From Fragum whitleyi (lineage: Eukaryota; Mollusca; Bivalvia; Cardiida; Cardiidae): DNA of 64,000 nucleotides. The stretch lies in assembly GCA_948146395.1 (NCBI GenBank), contig OX411556.1, forward strand, positions 868,001 through 932,000, in the 5' to 3' direction. The position numbers were made by a program, and so were the translations under genes. Below, piece by piece: positions 40,471 through 55,377 of the stretch; the stretch's first letter is position 1; each line of letters begins with the position of its first letter. Under the pieces are notes generated by a model. The model saw only the letters and a list, made by a program, of their open reading frames with translations, searched no databases and had not been told where the DNA came from.

Positions 40471-43400
40471 TCGTCCCAAACACTCGCGTTCACTAGCTAT
40501 GCATGTGCGCTTCAAATTGACACCGGTTTCGATGCCGTCTGATGCATCCGTCTGTGCGTTTATGCAGCATCCCTGACCCCTTGTTATTCGATTTAATAGT
40601 AATTATTTAATCCTGATTTAATGTTAAATATTTTGGGTACCCATTTTTCGATCGACTGATGCGCCCATGCATTCATACCCACATCGCCCCAAACACGCGC
40701 GTTCGCTAGCTATGCATGTGTGCTTCAAATTGACACTGGTTTCGATGCCGTCTGATGCATCCGTCTGTGCGTTAATGCAGCATCCCTGACCCCTTGTTAT
40801 TCGATTTAATAGTAATTATTTAATCCTGATTTAATGTTAAATATTTTGGGTACCCATTTTTGATCGACTGATGCGCCCATGCATTCATACCCACATCGTC
40901 CCAAACACTCGCGTTCGCTAGCTATGCATGTGCGCTTCAAATCGACACCGGTTTCGATGCCGTCTGATGCATCCGTCTGTGCGTTTATGCAGCATCCCTG
41001 ACCCCTTGTTATTCGATTTAATAGTAATTATTTAATCCTGATTTAATGTTAAATATTTTGGGTACCCATTTTTCGATCGACTGATGCGCCCATGCATTCA
41101 TACCCACATCGTCACAAACACTCGAGTTCGCTAGCTATTCATGTGCGCTTCAAATTGACACCGGTTTCGATGCCGTCTGATGCATCCGTATGTGCGTTTA
41201 TGCAGCATCCCTGACCCCTTGTTATTCGATTTAATAGTAATTTTTTAATCCTGATTTAATGCTAAATATTTTGGGTACCCATTTTTCGATCGACTGATGC
41301 GCCCATGCATTCATACCCACATCGTCCCAAACACGCGCGTTCACTAGCTATGCATGTGCGCTTCAAATTGACACCGGTTTCGATGCCGTCTGATGCATCC
41401 GTCTGTGCGTTTATGCAGCATCCCTGACCCCTTGTTATTCGATTTAATAGTAATTATTTAATCCTGATTTAATGTTAAATATTTTGGGTACCCATTTTTC
41501 GATCGACTGATGCGCCCATGCATCCATACCCACATCGTCCCAAACAGGCGCGTTCGCTAGCTATGCATGTGCGCTTCAAATTGACACCGGTTTCGATGCC
41601 GTCTGATTCATCCGTCTGTGCGTTTATGCAGCATCCCTGACCCCTTGTTATTCGATTTAATAGTAATTATTTAATCCTGACTTAATGTTAAATATTTTGG
41701 GAACCCATTTTTCGATCGACTGATGCGCCCATGCATTCATACCCACATCGTCACAAACACTCGCGTTCGCTAGCTATGCATGTGCGCTTCAAATTGACAC
41801 CGGTTTCGATGCCGTCTGATGCATCCGTCTGTGCGTTTATGCAGCATCCCTGACCCCTTGTTATTCGATTTAATAGTAATTATTTAATCCTGATTTAATG
41901 TTAAATATTTTGGGTACCCATTTTTCGATCGACTGATGCGCCCATGCATTCATACCCACATCGTCCCAAACACGCGCGTTCACTAGCTATGCATGTGCGC
42001 TTCAAATTGACACCGGTTTCGATGCCGTCTGATGCATCCGTCTGTGCGTTTATGCAGCATCCCTGACCCCTTGTTATTCTATTTAATAGTAATTATTTAT
42101 TCCTGATTTAATGTTAAATATTTTGGGTACCCATTTTTCGATCGACTGATGCGCCCATGCATTCATACCCACATCGTCCCAAACACTCGCGTTCGCTAGC
42201 TATGCATGTGCGCTTCAAATTGACACCGGTTTCGATGCCGTCTGATGCATCCGTCTGTGTGTTTATGCAGCATCCCTGACCCCTTGTTATTCGAATTAAT
42301 AGTAATTATTTAATCCTGATTTAATGTTAAATTTTTTGGGTACCCATTTTTCGATCGACTGATGCGCCAATGCATTCATACCCACATCGTCCCAAATACT
42401 CGCGTTCGCTAGCTATGCATGTGCGCTTCAAATTGACACCGGTTTCGATGCCGTCTGATGCATCCGTCTGTGCGTTTATGCAGCATCCCTGACCCCTTGT
42501 TATTCGATTTAATAGTAATTATTTAATCCTGATTTAATGTTAAATATTTTGGGTACCCATTTTTCGATCGACTGATGCGCCCATGCATTCATACCCACAT
42601 CGTCCCAAACACGCGCGTTCACTAGCTATGCATGTGCGCTTCAAATTGACACCGGTTTCGATGCCGTCTGATGCATCCGTCTGTGCGTTTATGCAGCATC
42701 CCTGACCCCTTGTTATTCGATTTAATAGTAATTATTTAATCTTGATTTAATGTTAAATATTTTGGGTACCCATTTTTCGATCGACTGATCCGCCCATGCA
42801 TTCATACCCACATCGCCCCAAACACGCACCTTCGCTAGCTATGCATGTGTGCTTCAGATTGACACCGGTTTCGATGCCGTCTGATGCATCCGTCTGTGCG
42901 TTTATGCAGCATCCCTGACCCCTTGTTATTCGATGTAATAGTAATTATTTAATCCTGATTTAATGTTAAATATTTTGGGTACCCATTTTTCGATCGACTG
43001 ATGCGCCCATGCATTCATACCCACATCGTCCCAAACACTCGCGTTCGCTAGCTATGCATGTGCGCTTCAAATTGACACCGGTTTCGATGCCGTCTGATGC
43101 ATCCGTCTGTGCGTTCATGCAGCATCCCTGACCCCTTGTTATTCGATTTAATAGTAATTATTTAATCCTGATTTAATGTTAAATATTTTGGGTACCCATT
43201 TTTCGATCGACTGATGCGCCCATGCATTCATACCCACATCGTCCCAAACACTCGCGTTCGCTAGCTATGCATGTGCGCTTCAAATTGACACCGGTTTCGA
43301 TGCCGTCTGATGCATCCGTCTGTGCGTTTATGCAGCATCCCTGACCCCTTGTTATTCGATTTAATAGTAATTATTTAATCCTGATTTAATGTTAAATATT

Positions 43401-43787
43401 TTGGGTACCCATTTTTCGATCGACTGATGCGCCCATGCATTCATACCCACATCGCCCCAAACACGCGCGTTCGCTAGCTATGCATGTGCGCTTCAAATTG
43501 ACACCGGTTTCGATGCCGTCTGATGCATCCGTCTGTGCGTTTATGCAGCATCCCTGACCCCTTGTTATTCGATTTAATAGTAATTATTTAATCCTGATTT
43601 AATGTTAAATATTTTGGGTACCCATTTTTCGATCGACTGATGCGCCCATGCATTCATACCCACATCGCCCCAAACACGCGCGTTCGCTAGCTATGCATGT
43701 GCGCTTCAAATTGACACCGGTTTCGATGCCGTCTGATGCATCCGTATGTGCGTTTATGCAGCATCCCTGACCCCTTGTTATTCGATG

Positions 43788-46700
43788 TAATAGTAATTAT
43801 TTAATCCTGATTTAATGTTAAATATTTTGGGTACCCATTTTTCGATCGACTGATGCGCCCATGCATTCATACCCACATCGTCCCAAACACTCGCGTTCAC
43901 TAGCTATGCATGTGCGCTTCAAATTGACACCGGTTTCGATGCCGTCTGATGCATCCGTCTGTGCGTTTATGCAGCATCCCTGACCCCTTGTTATTCGATT
44001 TAATAGTAATTATTTAATCCTGATTTAATGTTAAATATTTTGGGTACCCATTTTTCGATCGACTAATGCGCCCATGCATTCATACCCACATCGTCCCAAA
44101 CACTCGCGTTCGCTAGCTATGCATGTGCGCTTCAAATTGACACCGGTTTCGATGCCGTCTGATGCATCCGTCTGTGCGTTTATGCAGCATCCCTGACCCC
44201 TTGTTATTCGATTTAATAGTAATTATTTAATCCTGATTTAATGTTAAATATTTTGGGTACCCATTTTTCGATCGACTGATGCGCCCATGCATTCATACCC
44301 ACATCGCCCCAAACACGCGCGTGCGCTAGCTATGCATGTGCGCTTCAAATTGACACCGGTTTCGATGCCGTCTGATGCATCCGTCTGTGCGTTTATGCAG
44401 CATCCCTGACCCCTTGTTATTCGATTTAATAGTAATTATTTAATCCTGATTTAATGTTAAATATTTTGGGTACCCATTTTTCGATCGACTGATGCGCCCA
44501 TGCATTCATACCCACATCGTCCCAAACACTCGCGTTCGCTAGCTATGCATGTGCGCATCAAATTGACACCGGTTTCGATGCCGTCTGATGCATCCGTCTG
44601 TGCGTTTATGCAGCATCCCTGACCCCTTGTTATTCGATTTAATAGTAATTATTAAATCCTGATTTAATGTTAAATATTTTGGGTACCCATTTTTCGATCG
44701 ACTGATGCGCCCATGCATTCATACCCACATCGTCCCAAACACTCGCGTTCACTAGCTATGCATGTGCGCTTCAAATTGACACCGGTTTCGATGCCGTCTG
44801 ATGCATCCGTCTGTGCGTTTATGCAGCATCCCTGACCCCTTGTTATTCGATTTAATAGTAATTATTTAATCCTGATTTAATGTTAAATATTTTGGGTACC
44901 CATTTTTCGATCGACTGATGCGCCCATGCATTCATACCCACATCGCCCCAAACACGCGCTTTCGCTAGCTATGCATGTGCGCTTCAAATTGACACCGGTT
45001 TCGATGCCGTCTGATGCATCCGTCTGTGCGTTTATGCAGCATCCCTGACCCCTTGTTATTCGATTTAATAGTAATTATTTAATCCTGATTTAATGTTAAA
45101 TATTTTGGGTACCCATTTTTCGATCGACTGATGCGCCCATGCATTCATACCCACATCGTCCCAAAAACTCGCGTTCGCTAGCTATGCATGTGCGCTTCAA
45201 ATTGACACCGGTTTCGATGCCGTCTGATGCATCCGTCTGTGCGTTTATGCAGCATCCCTGACCCCTTGTTATTCGATTTAATAGTAATTATTTAATCCTG
45301 ATTTAATGTTAAATATTTTGGGTACCCATTTTTCGATCGACTGATGCGCCCATGCATTCATACCCACATCGTCCCAAACTCTCGCGTTCGCTAGCTATGC
45401 ATGTGCGCTTCAAATTTACACCGGTTTCGATGCCGTCTGATGCATCCGTCTGTGCGTTTATGCAGCATCCCTGACCCCTTGTTATTCGATTTAATAGTAA
45501 TTATTAAATCCTGATTTAATGTTAAATATTTTGGGTACCCATTTTTCGATCGACTGATGCGCCCATGCATTCATACCCACATCGTCCCAAACACGCGCGT
45601 TCACTAGCTATGCATGTGCGCTTCAAATTGACACCGGTTTCGATGCCGTCTGATGCATCCGTCAGTGCGTTTATGCAGCATCCCTGACCCCTTGTTATTC
45701 GATTTAATAGTAATTATTTAATCCTGATTTAATGTTAAATATTTTGGGTACCCATTTTTCGATCGACTGATGCGCCCATGCATTCATACCCACATCGCCC
45801 CAAACACGCGCGTTCGCTAGCAATGCATGTGCGCTTCAAATTGACACCGGTTTCGATGCCGTCTGATGCATCCGTCTGTGCGTTTATGCAGCATCCCTGA
45901 CCCCTTGTTATTCGATGTAATAGTAATTATTTAATCCTGATTTAATGTTAAATATTTTGGGTACCCATTTTTCGATCGACTGATGCGCCCATGCATTCAT
46001 ACCCACATCGTCCCAAACACTCGTGTTCGCTAGCTATGCATGTGCGCTTCAAATTGACACCAGTTTCGAAGCCGTCTGATGCATCCGTCTGTGCGTTTAT
46101 GCAGCATCCCTGACCCCTTGTTATTCGATTTAATAGTAATTATTTAATCCTGATTTAATGTTAAATATTTTAGGTACCCATTTTTCGATCGACTAATGCG
46201 CCCATGCATTCTTACCCACATCGTCCCAAACACGCGCGTTCACTAGCTATGCATGTGCGCTTCAAATTGACACCGGTTTCGATGCCGTCTGATGCATCCG
46301 TCTGTGCGTTTATGCAGCATCCCTGACCCCTTGTTATTCGATTTAATAGTAATTATTTAATCCTGATTTAATGTTAAATATTTTTGGTACCCATTTTTCG
46401 ATCGACTGATGCGCCCATGCATTAATACCCACATCGCCCCAAACACGCGCGTTCGCTAGCTATGCATGTGCGCTTCAAATTGACACCGGTTTCGATGCCG
46501 TCTGATGCATCCGTCTGTGCGTTTATGCAGCATCCCTGACCCCTTGTTATTCGATTTAATAGCAATTGTTTAATCCTGATTTAATGTTAAATATTTTGGG
46601 TACCCATTTTTCGATCGACTGATGCGCCCATGCATTCATACCCACATCGTCCCAAACACTCGCGTTCGCTAGCTATGCATGTGCTCTTCAAATTGACACC

Positions 46701-47195
46701 GGTTTCGATGCCGTCTGATGCATCCGTCTGTGCATTTATGCAGCATCCCTGACCCCTTTTTATTCGATTTAATAGTAATTATTTAATCCTGATTTAATGT
46801 TAAATATTTTGGGTACCCATTTTTCGATCGACTGATGCGCCCATGCATTCATACCCACATCGCCCCAAACACTCGCGTTCGCTAGCTATGCATGTGCGCT
46901 TCAAATTGACACCGGTTTCGATGCCGTCTGATGCATCCGTCTGTGCGTTTATGCAGCATCCCTGACCCCTTGTTATTCGATTTAATAGTAATTATTTAAT
47001 CCTGATTTAATGTTAAATATTTTGGGTACCCATTTTTCGATCGACTGATGCGCCCATGCATTCATACCCACATCGTCCCAAACACGCGCGTTCGCTAGCT
47101 ATGCATGTGCGCTTCAAATTGACACCGGTTTCGATGCCGTCTGATGCATCCGTCTGTGCGTTTATGCAGCATCCCTGACCCCTTGTTATTCGATT
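43788..47195. repeat. 16-unit tandem duplication, copy A (3408 bp)
   Basis: Markers here recur downstream: gactaatgcg (44061 to 47469) and gtgcgctagc (44321 to 47729) at 3408 bases, then attaaatcc (44651 to 47846), ccaaaaactc (45161 to 48356), caaatttaca (45411 to 48606), gtcagtgcg (45661 to 48856), tagcaatgc, accagtttcgaagcc, ttttaggtacc, attcttaccc, agcaattgttt and gtgctcttc (46681 to 49876) at 3195. The left edge lies between 43787 and 43892. Confidence 0.95.
46008..46859. repeat. Four-unit marker segment, copy 1 of 3
   Basis: Four units carry accagtttcg with attcttaccc, then atttttggtacc, then attgttt, then gtgctcttc/gtgcattt/ccctttttattc. The same order returns at 49203-50054 (within the 16-unit copy B) and at 55378-56229. 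Confidence 0.85.
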
Positions 47196-50100
47196 TAATA
47201 GTAATTATTTAATCCTGATTTAATGTTAAATATTTTGGGTACCCATTTTTCGATCGACTGATGCGCCCATGCATTCATACCCACATCGTCCCAAACACTC
47301 GCGTTCACTAGCTATGCATGTGCGCTTCAAATTGACACCGGTTTCGATGCCGTCTGATGCATCCGTCTGTGCGTTTATGCAGCATCCCTGACCCCTTGTT
47401 ATTCGATTTAATAGTAATTATTTAATCCTGATTTAATGTTAAATATTTTGGGTACCCATTTTTCGATCGACTAATGCGCCCATGCATTCATACCCACATC
47501 GTCCCAAACACTCGCGTTCGCTAGCTATGCATGTGCGCTTCAAATTGACACCGGTTTCGATGCCGTCTGATGCATCCGTCTGTGCGTTTATGCAGCATCC
47601 CTGACCCCTTGTTATTCGATTTAATAGTAATTATTTAATCCTGATTTAATGTTAAATATTTTGGGTACCCATTTTTCGATCGACTGATGCGCCCATGCAT
47701 TCATACCCACATCGCCCCAAACACGCGCGTGCGCTAGCTATGCATGTGCGCTTCAAATTGACACCGGTTTCGATGCCGTCTGATGCATCCGTCTGTGCGT
47801 TTATGCAGCATCCCTGACCCCTTGTTATTCGATTTAATAGTAATTATTAAATCCTGATTTAATGTTAAATATTTTGGGTACCCATTTTTCGATCGACTGA
47901 TGCGCCCATGCATTCATACCCACATCGTCCCAAACACTCGCGTTCACTAGCTATGCATGTGCGCTTCAAATTGACACCGGTTTCGATGCCGTCTGATGCA
48001 TCCGTCTGTGCGTTTATGCAGCATCCCTGACCCCTTGTTATTCGATTTAATAGTAATTATTTAATCCTGATTTAATGTTAAATATTTTGGGTACCCATTT
48101 TTCGATCGACTGATGCGCCCATGCATTCATACCCACATCGCCCCAAACACGCGCTTTCGCTAGCTATGCATGTGCGCTTCAAATTGACACCGGTTTCGAT
48201 GCCGTCTGATGCATCCGTCTGTGCGTTTATGCAGCATCCCTGACCCCTTGTTATTCGATTTAATAGTAATTATTTAATCCTGATTTAATGTTAAATATTT
48301 TGGGTACCCATTTTTCGATCGACTGATGCGCCCATGCATTCATACCCACATCGTCCCAAAAACTCGCGTTCGCTAGCTATGCATGTGCGCTTCAAATTGA
48401 CACCGGTTTCGATGCCGTCTGATGCATCCGTCTGTGCGTTTATGCAGCATCCCTGACCCCTTGTTATTCGATTTAATAGTAATTATTTAATCCTGATTTA
48501 ATGTTAAATATTTTGGGTACCCATTTTTCGATCGACTGATGCGCCCATGCATTCATACCCACATCGTCCCAAACTCTCGCGTTCGCTAGCTATGCATGTG
48601 CGCTTCAAATTTACACCGGTTTCGATGCCGTCTGATGCATCCGTCTGTGCGTTTATGCAGCATCCCTGACCCCTTGTTATTCGATTTAATAGTAATTATT
48701 AAATCCTGATTTAATGTTAAATATTTTGGGTACCCATTTTTCGATCGACTGATGCGCCCATGCATTCATACCCACATCGTCCCAAACACGCGCGTTCACT
48801 AGCTATGCATGTGCGCTTCAAATTGACACCGGTTTCGATGCCGTCTGATGCATCCGTCAGTGCGTTTATGCAGCATCCCTGACCCCTTGTTATTCGATTT
48901 AATAGTAATTATTTAATCCTGATTTAATGTTAAATATTTTGGGTACCCATTTTTCGATCGACTGATGCGCCCATGCATTCATACCCACATCGCCCCAAAC
49001 ACGCGCGTTCGCTAGCAATGCATGTGCGCTTCAAATTGACACCGGTTTCGATGCCGTCTGATGCATCCGTCTGTGCGTTTATGCAGCATCCCTGACCCCT
49101 TGTTATTCGATGTAATAGTAATTATTTAATCCTGATTTAATGTTAAATATTTTGGGTACCCATTTTTCGATCGACTGATGCGCCCATGCATTCATACCCA
49201 CATCGTCCCAAACACTCGCGTTCGCTAGCTATGCATGTGCGCTTCAAATTGACACCAGTTTCGAAGCCGTCTGATGCATCCGTCTGTGCGTTTATGCAGC
49301 ATCCCTGACCCCTTGTTATTCGATTTAATAGTAATTATTTAATCCTGATTTAATGTTAAATATTTTAGGTACCCATTTTTCGATCGACTAATGCGCCCAT
49401 GCATTCTTACCCACATCGTCCCAAACACGCGCGTTCACTAGCTATGCATGTGCGCTTCAAATTGACACCGGTTTCGATGCCGTCTGATGCATCCGTCTGT
49501 GCGTTTATGCAGCATCCCTGACCCCTTGTTATTCGATTTAATAGTAATTATTTAATCCTGATTTAATGTTAAATATTTTTGGTACCCATTTTTCGATCGA
49601 CTGATGCGCCCATGCATTAATACCCACATCGCCCCAAACACGCGCGTTCGCTAGCTATGCATGTGCGCTTCAAATTGACACCGGTTTCGATGCCGTCTGA
49701 TGCATCCGTCTGTGCGTTTATGCAGCATCCCTGACCCCTTGTTATTCGATTTAATAGCAATTGTTTAATCCTGATTTAATGTTAAATATTTTGGGTACCC
49801 ATTTTTCGATCGACTGATGCGCCCATGCATTCATACCCACATCGTCCCAAACACTCGCGTTCGCTAGCTATGCATGTGCTCTTCAAATTGACACCGGTTT
49901 CGATGCCGTCTGATGCATCCGTCTGTGCATTTATGCAGCATCCCTGACCCCTTTTTATTCGATTTAATAGTAATTATTTAATCCTGATTTAATGTTAAAT
50001 ATTTTGGGTACCCATTTTTCGATCGACTGATGCGCCCATGCATTCATACCCACATCGCCCCAAACACTCGCGTTCGCTAGCTATGCATGTGCGCTTCAAA

Positions 50101-50390
50101 TTGACACCGGTTTCGATGCCGTCTGATGCATCCGTCTGTGCGTTTATGCAGCATCCCTGACCCCTTGTTATTCGATTTAATAGTAATTATTTAATCCTGA
50201 TTTAATGTTAAATATTTTGGGTACCCATTTTTCGATCGACTGATGCGCCCATGCATTCATACCCACATCGTCCCAAACACGCGCGTTCGCTAGCTATGCA
50301 TGTGCGCTTCAAATTGACACCGGTTTCGATGCCGTCTGATGCATCCGTCTGTGCGTTTATGCAGCATCCCTGACCCCTTGTTATTCGATT
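47196..50390. repeat. 16-unit tandem duplication, copy B, one unit shorter (3195 bp)
   Basis: Partner of 43788-47195. Apart from one missing monomer, I saw a single substitution (actcgcg near 49217 where copy A has actcgtg near 46022). The offset drops from 16 to 15 units between 47729 and 47846. The right edge is before 50502, where the two copies diverge. Confidence 0.95.
47712..47924. repeat. Chimeric monomer at the one-unit loss in copy B
   Basis: The front has the gtgcgctagc of copy A unit 44304; the back has the attaaatcc of copy A unit 44517. In copy A these sit in two successive units, and here they are fused into one 213 bp unit. Loss of one monomer by exchange between neighbours explains it; gain of a unit in copy A is the alternative. 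Confidence 0.85.
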
Positions 50391-50693
50391 TAATAGTAAT
50401 TATTTAATCCTGATTTAATGTTAAATATTTTGGGTACCCATTTTTCGATCGACTGATGCGCCCATGCATTCATACCCACATCGTCCCAAACACTCGCGTT
50501 CGCTAGCTATGCATGTGCGCTTCAAATTGACACCGGTTTCGATGCCGTCTGATGCATCCGTCTGTGCGTTTATGCAGCATCCCTGACCCCTTGTTATTCG
50601 ATTTAATAGTAATTATTTAATCCTGATTTAATGTTAAATATTTTGGGTACCCATTTTTCGATCGACTGATGCGCCCATGCATTCATACCCACA

Positions 50694-51757
50694 TCGCCCC
50701 AAACACGCTCGTTCGCTAGCTATGCATATGTGCTTCAATTTGACACCGGTTTCAAAGCCGTCTGATGCATCCGTCTGTGCGTTTATGCAGCATCCCTGAC
50801 CCCTTGTTATTCGATTTAATAGTAATTATTTAATCCTGATTTAATGTTAAATATTTTGGGTACCCATTTTTCGATCGACTGATGCGCCCATGCATTCATA
50901 CCCACATCGCCCCAAACACGCGCGTTCGCTAGCTATGCATGTGCGCTTCAAATTGACACCGGTTTTGATGCCGTCTGATGCATCCGTCTGTGCGTTTATG
51001 CAGCATCCCTGACCCCTTGTTATTCGATTTAATAGTAATTATTTAATCCTGATTTAATGTTAAATATTTTGGGTACCCATTTTTCGATCGACTGATGCGC
51101 CAATGCATTCATACCCACATCGTCCCAAACACTCGCGTTCGCTAGCTATGCATGTGCGCTTCAAATTGACACCGGTTTCGATGCCGTCTGATGCATCCGT
51201 CTGTGCGTTTATGCAGCATCCCTGACCCCTTGTTATTCGATTTAATAGTAATTATTTAATCCTGATTTAATGTTAAATATTTTGGGTACCCATTTTTCGA
51301 TCGACTGATGCGCCCATGCATTCATACCCACATCGTCCCAAACACTCGCGTTCGCTAGCTATGCATGTGCGCTTCAAATTGATACCGGTTTCGATGCCGT
51401 CTGATGCATCCGTCTGTGCGTTTATGCAGCATCCCTGACCCCTTGTTATTCGATTTAATAGTAATTATTTAATCCTGATTTAATGTTAGATATTTTGGGT
51501 ACCCATTTTTCGATCGACTGATGCGCCCATGCATTCATACCCACATCGTCCAAAACACGCGCGTTTACTAGCTATGCATTGCGCTTTAAATTGACACCGG
51601 TTTCGATGCCGTCTGATGCATCCGTCTGTGCGTTTATGCAGCATCCCTGACCCCTTGTTATTCGATTTAATAGTAATAATTTAATCCTGATTTAATGTTA
51701 AATATTTTGGGTACCCATTTTTCGATCGACTGATGCGCCCATGCATTCATACCCACA
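50694..51757. repeat. Long-range pair, segment X1 (5 units)
   Basis: Five units match 58360-59423, 36 units away. Shared markers: acgctcgttcg (50706 and 58372), gataccgg (about 51379 and 59045), gttagatatt, gtttacta with the one-base-deleted gctatgcatt (51571 and 59237) and aataattt. The shared deletion makes common descent likely. Confidence 0.85.
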
Positions 51758-53461
51758 TCGCCCCAAACACGTGCGTTCGCTATCTATGCATGTGCGCTTC
51801 AAATTGACACCGGTTTCGATGCCGTCTGATGCATCCGTCTGTGCGTTTATGCAGCATCCCTGACCCCTTGTTATTCGATTTAATAGTAATTATTTAATCC
51901 TGATTTAATGTTAAATATTTTGGGTACCCATTTTTCGATCGACTGATGCGCCCATGCATTCATACCCACATCGTCCCAAACACGCGCGTTCACTAGCTAT
52001 GCATGTGCGCTTCAAATTGACACCGGTTTCGATGCCGTCTGATGCATCCGTCTGTGCGTTTATGCAGCATCCCTGACCCCTTGTTATTCGATTTAATAGT
52101 AATTATTTAATCCTGATTTAATGTTAAATATTTTGGGTACCCATTTTTCGATCGACTAATGCGCCCATGCATTCATACCCACATCGCCCCAAACACGCGC
52201 GTTCGCTAGCTATGCATGTGCGCTTCAAATTGACACCGGTTTCGATGCCGTCTGATGCATCCGTCTGTGCGTTTATGCAGCATCCCTGACCCCTTGTTAT
52301 TCGATTTAATAGTAATTATTTAATCCTGATTTAATGTTAAATATTTTGGGTACCCATTTTTCGATCGACTGATGCGCCCATGCATTCATACCCACATCGC
52401 CCCAAACACGCGCGTTCGCTAGCTATGCATGTGCGCTTCAAATTGACACCGGTTTCGATGCCGTCTGATGCATCCGTCTGTGCGTTTATGCAGCATCCCT
52501 GACCCCTTGTTATTCGATGTAATAGTAATTATTTAATCCTGATTTAATGTTAAATATTTTGGGTACCCATTTTTCGATCGACTGATGCGCCCATGCATTC
52601 ATACCCACATCGTCCCAAACACTCGCTTTCGCTAGCTATGCATGTGCGCTTCAAATTGACACCGGTTTCGATGCCGTCTGATACATCCGTCTGTGCGCTT
52701 ATGCAGCATCCCTGACCCCTTGTTATTCGATTTAATAGTAATTATTTAATCCTGATTTAATGTTAAATATGTTGGGTACCCATTTTTCGATCGACTGATG
52801 CGCCCATGCATTCATACCCACATCGTCCCAAACACTCGCGTTCGCTAGCTATGCATGTGCGCTTCAAATTGACACCGGTTTCGATGCCGTCTGATGCATC
52901 CGTCTGTGCGTTTATGCAGCATCCCTGACCCCTTGTTATTCGATTTAATAGTAATTATTTAATCCTGATTTAATGTTAAATATTTTGGGTACCCATTTTT
53001 CGATCGACTGATGCGCCTATGCATTCATACCCACATCGTCCCAAACACGCGCGTTCACTAGCTATGCATGTGCGCTTCAAATTGACACCGGTTTCGATGC
53101 CGTCTGATGCATCCGTCTGTGCGTTTATGCAGCATCCCTGACCCCTTGTTATTCGATTTAATAGTAATTATTTAATCCTGATTTAATGTTAAATATTGTG
53201 GGTACCCATTTTTCGATCGACTGATGCGCCCATGCATTCATACCCACATCGCCCCAAACACGCGCGTTCACTAGCTATGCATGTGCGCCTCAAATTGACA
53301 CCGGTTTCGATGCCGTCTGATGCATCCGTCTGTGCGTTTATGCAGCATCCCTGACCCCTTGTTATTCGATGTAATAGTAACTATTTAATCCTGATTTAAT
53401 GTTAAATATTTTGGGTACCCATTTTTCGATCGACTGATGCGCCCATGCATTCATACTCACA

Positions 53462-54739
53462 TCGTCCCAAACACTCGCGTTCGCTAGCTATGCATGTGCG
53501 CTTCAAATTGACACCGGTTTCGATGCCGTCTGATGCATCCGTCTGTGTGTTTATGCAGCATTCCTGACCCCTTGTTATTCGATTTAATAGTAATTATTTA
53601 ATCCTGATTTAATGCTAAATATTTTGGGTATCCATTTTTCGATCGACTGATGCGCCCATGCATTCATACCCACATCGTCCCAAACACTCGCGTTCGCTAG
53701 CTATGCATGTGCGCTTCAAATTGACACCGGTTTCGATGCCGTCTGATGCATCCGTCTGTGCGTTTATGCAGCATCCCTGACCCCTTGTTATTCGATTTAA
53801 TAGTAATTATTTAATCCTGATTTAATGTTAAATATTTTGGGTACCCATTTTTCGATAGACTGATGCGCCCATGCATTCATACCCACATCGTCCCAAACAC
53901 GCGCGTTCGCTAGCTATGCATGTGCGCTTCAAATTGACACCGGTTTCGATGCCGTCTGATGCATCCGTCTGTGCGTTTATGCAGCATCCATGACCCCTTG
54001 TTATTCGATTTAATAGTAATTATTTAATCCTGATTTAATGTTAAATATTTTGGGTACCCATTTTTCGATCGACTGATGCGCCAATTCATTCATACCCACA
54101 TCGCCCCAAACACGCGCGTTCGCTAGCTATGCATGTGCGCTTCAAATTGACACCGGTTTCGATGCCGTCTGATGCATCCGTCTGTGCGTTTATGCAGCAT
54201 CCCTGACCCCTTGTTATTCGATTTAATAGTAATTATTTAATCCTGATTTAATGTTAAATATTTTAGGTACCCATTTTTCGATCGACTGATGCGCCCATGC
54301 ATTCATACCCACATCGTCACAAACACTCGCGTTCGCTAGCTATGCATGTGCCCTTCAAATTGACACCGGTTTCGATGCCGTCTGATGCATCCGTCTGTGC
54401 GTTTATGCAGCATCCCTGACCCCTTGTTATTCGATTTAATAGTAATTATTTAATCCTGATTTAATGTTAAATATTTTGGGTACCCATTTTTCGATCGACT
54501 GATGCGCCCATGCATTCATACCCACATCGTCCCAAATACTCGCGTTCGCTAGCTATGCATGTGCGCTTCAAATTGACACCGGTTTCGATGCCGTCTGATG
54601 CATCCGTCTGTGCGTTTATGCAGCATCCCTGACCCCTTGTTATTCGATTTAATAGTAATTATTTAATCCTGATTTAATGTTAAATATTGTGGGTACCCAT
54701 TTTTTGATCGACTGATGCGCCCATGCATTCATACCCACA
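53462..54739. repeat. Long-range pair, segment X2 (6 units)
   Basis: Six units match 61340-62617, 37 units away. Markers: actcacatcg just before the first unit (53451 and 61329), gcattcctg, ggtatcc/ggatatcc, tcgtcac with gtgccctt (54351 and 62229), aaatactcg, tattgtggg and ttttttgatcg. The internal unit details differ between the two. Confidence 0.8.
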
Positions 54740-55377
54740 TCGTCCCAAACACGCGCGTTCACTAGCTATGCATGTGCGCTTCAAATTGACACCGGTTTCG
54801 ATGCCGTCTGATGCATCCGTCTGTGCGTTTATGCAGCATCCCTGACCCCTTGTTATTCGATTTAATAGTAATTATTTAATCCTGATTTAATGTTAAATAT
54901 TTTGGGTACCCATTTTTCGATCGACTGATGCGCCCATGCATTCATACCCACATCGCCCCAAACACGCGCGTTCGCTAGCTATGCATGTGCGCTTCAAATT
55001 GACACCGGTTTCGATGCCGTCTGATGCATCCGTATGTGCGTTTATGCAGCATCCCTGACCCCTTGTTATTTGATGTAATAGTAATTTTTAATCCTGATTT
55101 AATGTTAAATATTTTGGGTACCCATTTTTCGATCGACTGATGCGCCCATGCATTCATACCCACATCGTCCCAAACACTCGCGTTCGCTAGCTATGCATGT
55201 GCGCTTCAAATTGACACCGGTTTCGATGCCGTCTGATGCATCCGTCTGTGCGTTTATGCAGCATCCCTGACCCCTTGTTATTCGATTTAATAGTAAATAT
55301 TTAATCCTGATTTAATGTTAAATATTTTGGGTACCCATTTTTCGATCGACTGATGCGCCCATGCATTCATACCCACA

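Noticed and set aside
54975..55163. 62-codon open frame on the minus strand
   Set aside because: Due to a one-base deletion near 55086 within a satellite unit, as at 3541 and 9291.
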